Under the pieces are notes generated by a model that was given only the letters and a program-made list of their open reading frames with translations, was not told the DNA's origin and made no database searches. Positions 32,923 to 35,428 of a DNA stretch of 35,428 nucleotides are shown piece by piece. Numbering within the stretch: the stretch's first letter is position 1; every line of letters begins with the position of its first letter. The stretch covers positions 1 through 35,428 of the forward strand of contig NZ_JAUXNK010000097.1 in NCBI RefSeq assembly GCF_030682845.1, read 5' to 3'. This DNA comes from Methanolobus sp. (GTDB lineage Archaea > Halobacteriota > Methanosarcinia > Methanosarcinales > Methanosarcinaceae). The translations under genes and the position numbers were made by a program.

Positions 32923-33239
32923 ATTCTCTAATGCGTCTTTACTGTATGTAAGAAGCAGATGCCTCCCAATTCATGCATAGCTTGTGATATGTAGCTTGAA
33001 CTGCGAGGCATCCACGGAAGGGGGGTGTTTTCTCTTCAAGGCACAGCTGTACAATTTAAGTTAGGAACTATAGATATAAAAAAACCTAAGTAATATTGAT
33101 ACTGAAAACTTTGATAAGTACTAGTATTTACCATTGGAAGGACACTGCGATCAAAGTGATACTGCAGAATGTTCCATTCTTCGATGTCCTCCCTGCCATA
33201 AGTTACATATAATCCACGCCCAGAGTACTATGCACCAAC
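32923..33239. other. Intergenic region with an 8-bp inverted repeat
   Basis: A stretch of 317 bases. An inverted repeat, gatgcctc at 32958-32965 and gaggcatc at 33005-33012, encloses 39 bases and is followed by a G-run and TTTTCTCTTC, so it may be a terminator or a small RNA. A TATA-like box (gttacatataatcc, about 33203-33216) lies some 30 bases before the next ATG. Confidence 0.45.
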
Positions 33240-33764
33240 ATGGGAGTAGGTGTTTTGAAAGCATTAATATTTGGAGCAGATGGGTTTGAGGATGTGGAAC
33301 TTATCTACCCTTACCACAGGCTGAAGGAAGAAGGAGTGGATACACAAATAGTGTCCATGGAGAAAGGAAAGATCACAGGCAAGCATGGGTACTCTGTGGA
33401 GGCTGATGCAGCATTCCGGGAGATAGACCCTTCTAAATACGACCTGCTGGTGATATCGGGAGGAAAAGGGCCTGAAAAGATGAGGCTTGATGAGAGCGCG
33501 CTGGAAATTACCAGGCATTTCTTTAATCAGAACAAACCTGTCGCAGCAATCTGCCACGGCCCCCAGGTGCTCATATCGGCGGGAGTTGTCAGCGGAAGAA
33601 AAGCCACAGCTTGGCCGGGGGTAATTGATGACCTGAAAGCGGCCGGTGCCCGGACAGAGGACAGGGAAGTGGTTGTCGATGGCAATCTGGTGACTTCCCG
33701 CGGCCCGAAGGACCTTTACGCCTTTGGCAGGGAAATGATGAAGAAAGTGAAGGAAGCCACTTGA
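33240..33764 (+). CDS. PfpI/DJ-1 family protein (intracellular protease or deglycase-like)
   Basis: A 174-residue DJ-1 superfamily protein. FEDVELIYPYHRLKEEG matches the PfpI N-terminus; the catalytic nucleophile is Cys105 in AAICHGPQ with His106 beside it, and Glu17 is the acidic partner. YDLLVISGGKGPEKMR follows the standard layout. Reported activities in the family are peptidase, glyoxalase and deglycase, and the actual substrate is open. ATG 33240 is about 28 bases after a TATA-like box, implying a leaderless transcript. Confidence 0.92.
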   Translation: MGVGVLKALIFGADGFEDVELIYPYHRLKEEGVDTQIVSMEKGKITGKHGYSVEADAAFREIDPSKYDLLVISGGKGPEKMRLDESALEITRHFFNQNKPVAAICHGPQVLISAGVVSGRKATAWPGVIDDLKAAGARTEDREVVVDGNLVTSRGPKDLYAFGREMMKKVKEAT

Positions 33765-33845
33765 CAGGAGATCAGCCTATATAATGGGATTTAGATTTTG
33801 TGAGTGAGAAGCTGTTAAGTGATCCTGGGAATGACTTATAGGAAT

Positions 33846-34715
33846 TCAACCCAGCTCAAAAGTAGTCACCCCAAAAACCTTTTTTAGTTCGATATCAGGC
33901 GCTTTGCCCCTGTACATGCGTATGGTCTCAAAACAAACCGACATATCGTACTTATTTGCCAGTTCAAGGGCATCTTTGTTAGGTTGTGGCACATCAAGGA
34001 ATAGAGGCTCATGCTCAGATACAGTGCTCCTCAATGCAAGGAAAAGTATCTCAGCTACGGACATATCCTCTGCGAAAAGAGGTCCGATCTTATACCCGTT
34101 ACGGCATTTTCTCACAAGTCCATAGCCCTGCACACATCCATCCTTAACAGAAGCAAAGGCTGATGACCCTTCCTGTCCTGCCCAGCATGCCAGAAAATCC
34201 TGACGCATCTGTGAAAACAACAGGCTGTCATAAGCTAGTATATTCTCAAAAGGTACGTCACAGAGAGGAAACAGGCCATAAGGCATCACTCCGCCCCCCT
34301 TACCCTCAAATCGCATGTTCCTGTAACATGGAAGGAAACCATGCCTTGAATAATAGGACTCCTGCTCAAGAACGCCATCAAGTCCTATCACTTGCCCTTC
34401 CAGTCTTGCCATAGCAACGCTCCAGAGGGATGAACCTATGCCTTTTCCGCGATAATCTGGCTTTACAATGAACAAGCCAATAAATCCAAAAGAGCCGTTG
34501 TAGGATACTGCAGAAATGCAGCCAACGGGCTCTCCATTAAGCTCAGCAAGGAAGAAGCCATCTGTGTCGGCGTGGTAAAAACACTCCCCGTCATGAATTC
34601 CGGGATTCCATCCCTCATTCTCTGCCAATCCTATGACAAATTCAATCTCATCTGGCTTCGCAGCCCTTATACGCAGCCCCGGGAATTTTGTAGTTTCACA
34701 CTTTTTTACATTCAC
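33846..34715 (-). CDS. GNAT-family N-acetyltransferase with C-terminal extension domain
   Basis: A 289-residue protein. The first domain (about 15-140) is a GNAT with IVKPDYRGKGIGSSLW, the acetyl-CoA-binding R/Q-x-x-G-x-G/A motif, and an EQESYYSRHGF segment before the end. The second part (about 160-285) resembles the C-terminal GNAT-like domain of DUF1248-type proteins (YGLVRKCRNGYKIGPLFAED). The substrate is unknown. The start is GTG 34715 with no strong Shine-Dalgarno; no nearby in-frame ATG exists upstream of the domain. Confidence 0.85.
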   Translation of the reverse strand: MNVKKCETTKFPGLRIRAAKPDEIEFVIGLAENEGWNPGIHDGECFYHADTDGFFLAELNGEPVGCISAVSYNGSFGFIGLFIVKPDYRGKGIGSSLWSVAMARLEGQVIGLDGVLEQESYYSRHGFLPCYRNMRFEGKGGGVMPYGLFPLCDVPFENILAYDSLLFSQMRQDFLACWAGQEGSSAFASVKDGCVQGYGLVRKCRNGYKIGPLFAEDMSVAEILFLALRSTVSEHEPLFLDVPQPNKDALELANKYDMSVCFETIRMYRGKAPDIELKKVFGVTTFELG

Positions 34716-34930
34716 AATAACACTTCTTGTCAGATCAATGACTTAAACATATTCAATTCGAATATTAAATTCATAATATAAATAGCGATTATCACAGCTA
34801 CTCACATAATACTTTCACCGCGCTTTCTAGAAGTATATATGCAGAGACATAGATTTGCACACTATAGCAACTTGTTCATGCATATATTTTACAATAAATT
34901 GGCACTCAACCGGATAAGGAGAGTATTTCA

Positions 34931-35149
34931 ATGGAAGGCAATATACACAACCGATGTCATGAAAGCGTCAGAATAGCAAACCGATGTCAGGGACTACTTA
35001 AACCAGGTAAGGTGAAAGACAAATCCGACATGCAGAAAATCAAGCATCTTACCACGAAAATGAGTGGCATCTTCAAGAAACAGGCGGTTGATGACAACAT
35101 TTTCAAATCTGCAAGTTGCAGGTCTTACCAAGGTATAGAGTATGCTTGA
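34931..35149 (+). CDS. Small hypothetical protein
   Basis: A 72-residue ORF starting ATG 34931 with AAGGAG about ten bases upstream and a TATA-like box (catatatttta, about 34879-34889). It is basic and cysteine-bearing (NRCHESVRIANRCQGLL) with a helical middle. No family is recognised. The regulatory signals in front of it make it more likely a real gene than chance. Confidence 0.45.
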   Translation: MEGNIHNRCHESVRIANRCQGLLKPGKVKDKSDMQKIKHLTTKMSGIFKKQAVDDNIFKSASCRSYQGIEYA

Positions 35150-35188
35150 TTCTGTTGCGAACTTTCAGAGAGGGACACAACAGACATA

Positions 35189-35428
35189 TCACTTATTATG
35201 CTTTTTCATTTGTTCTACTTTGTTGTAGATGAACTTTATCAGTTCTTCGAAACTTGTAATTTGTTGTTGATAGTTTTCAAAAATAGCAAGTCTCTTTCGT
35301 TTTTCTTCATTAGAAGCTTCTTTTCGGTACCTGTCTATGAGGGGTGATATCTTATTTCGGGCAATATTTAGCTCGGCCTCGTATCCGTTCTTTATCTGAA
35401 GGGTGAAAGCATCCAGGAGATCCTTTTC
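35189..35428 (-). CDS. C-terminal part of an unidentified coding region, cut by window edge
   Basis: The minus strand is open for 79 codons from the right edge to TGA at 35189-35191. The residues (for example KDLLDAFTLQIKNGYEAEL and EEKRKRLAIFENYQQQI) are charged and strongly helical, compatible with a coiled coil. The start and most of the gene lie outside the window. No family is recognised. Confidence 0.6.
   Translation of the reverse strand, partial: EKDLLDAFTLQIKNGYEAELNIARNKISPLIDRYRKEASNEEKRKRLAIFENYQQQITSFEELIKFIYNKVEQMKKHNK

Overview
This window comes from a methanogenic archaeon, most likely of the family Methanosarcinaceae (Methanolobus, Methanomethylovorans or a close relative). 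I infer this from the rare methanogen-type seryl-tRNA synthetase, the archaeal histidyl- and glutamyl-tRNA synthetases, archaeal ribosomal proteins uS15 and eS1, KEOPS subunit Pcc1, TATA-box promoters lying 25-30 bases before start codons (leaderless or short-leader transcripts), and several small families known mainly from methanogens and haloarchaea. No rRNA, tRNA, CRISPR array or complete insertion sequence is visible.

Layout. 1-85 is the N-terminal end of an IS5-family transposase cut by the window edge. 413-4485 carries hisS and four overlapping genes for pilin-like membrane proteins. 4747-12625 starts with uS15 and its terminator, continues with a complete UDP-N-acetylglucosamine operon (a GlmU-like paralogue, glmS, glmM, glmU), and ends with a RecJ-like DHH nuclease and Pcc1. 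A family-4 uracil-DNA glycosylase converges on Pcc1. 13486-15054 is methanogen-type serS, facing an MDR oxidoreductase.

16206-19914 is the most interesting region: a DUF2318 lipoprotein, an ABC ATPase and an FtsX-like permease on the minus strand diverge from a BlaI-type repressor and a membrane metalloprotease on the plus strand. Four copies of a 17-bp operator-like element lie in the gap. This looks like a signal-regulated membrane export or metal-handling module related to the Campylobacter P19-type iron locus, but without Ftr1 and P19.

19968-21451 is thiM-thiE for thiamine salvage. 21452-22114 is a decayed intergenic stretch holding the relic C-terminus of a membrane-anchored protein and a bidirectional terminator; eS1 follows. 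From 22875 the minus strand carries a zinc-ribbon protein, a DUF523-DUF1722 fusion, gltX, and a FAH hydrolase-winged helix pair. The right third holds an ArsB/SLC13-type transporter, a tail-anchored TPR protein, DUF5788, a divergent peptide-deformylase-like protein, a LEA14-like lipoprotein with a small membrane protein, DUF1059, a PfpI/DJ-1 protein, a two-domain GNAT protein, a small ORF and a truncated C-terminal coding fragment at the right edge. The genes are mostly housekeeping, interrupted by short lineage-specific modules.
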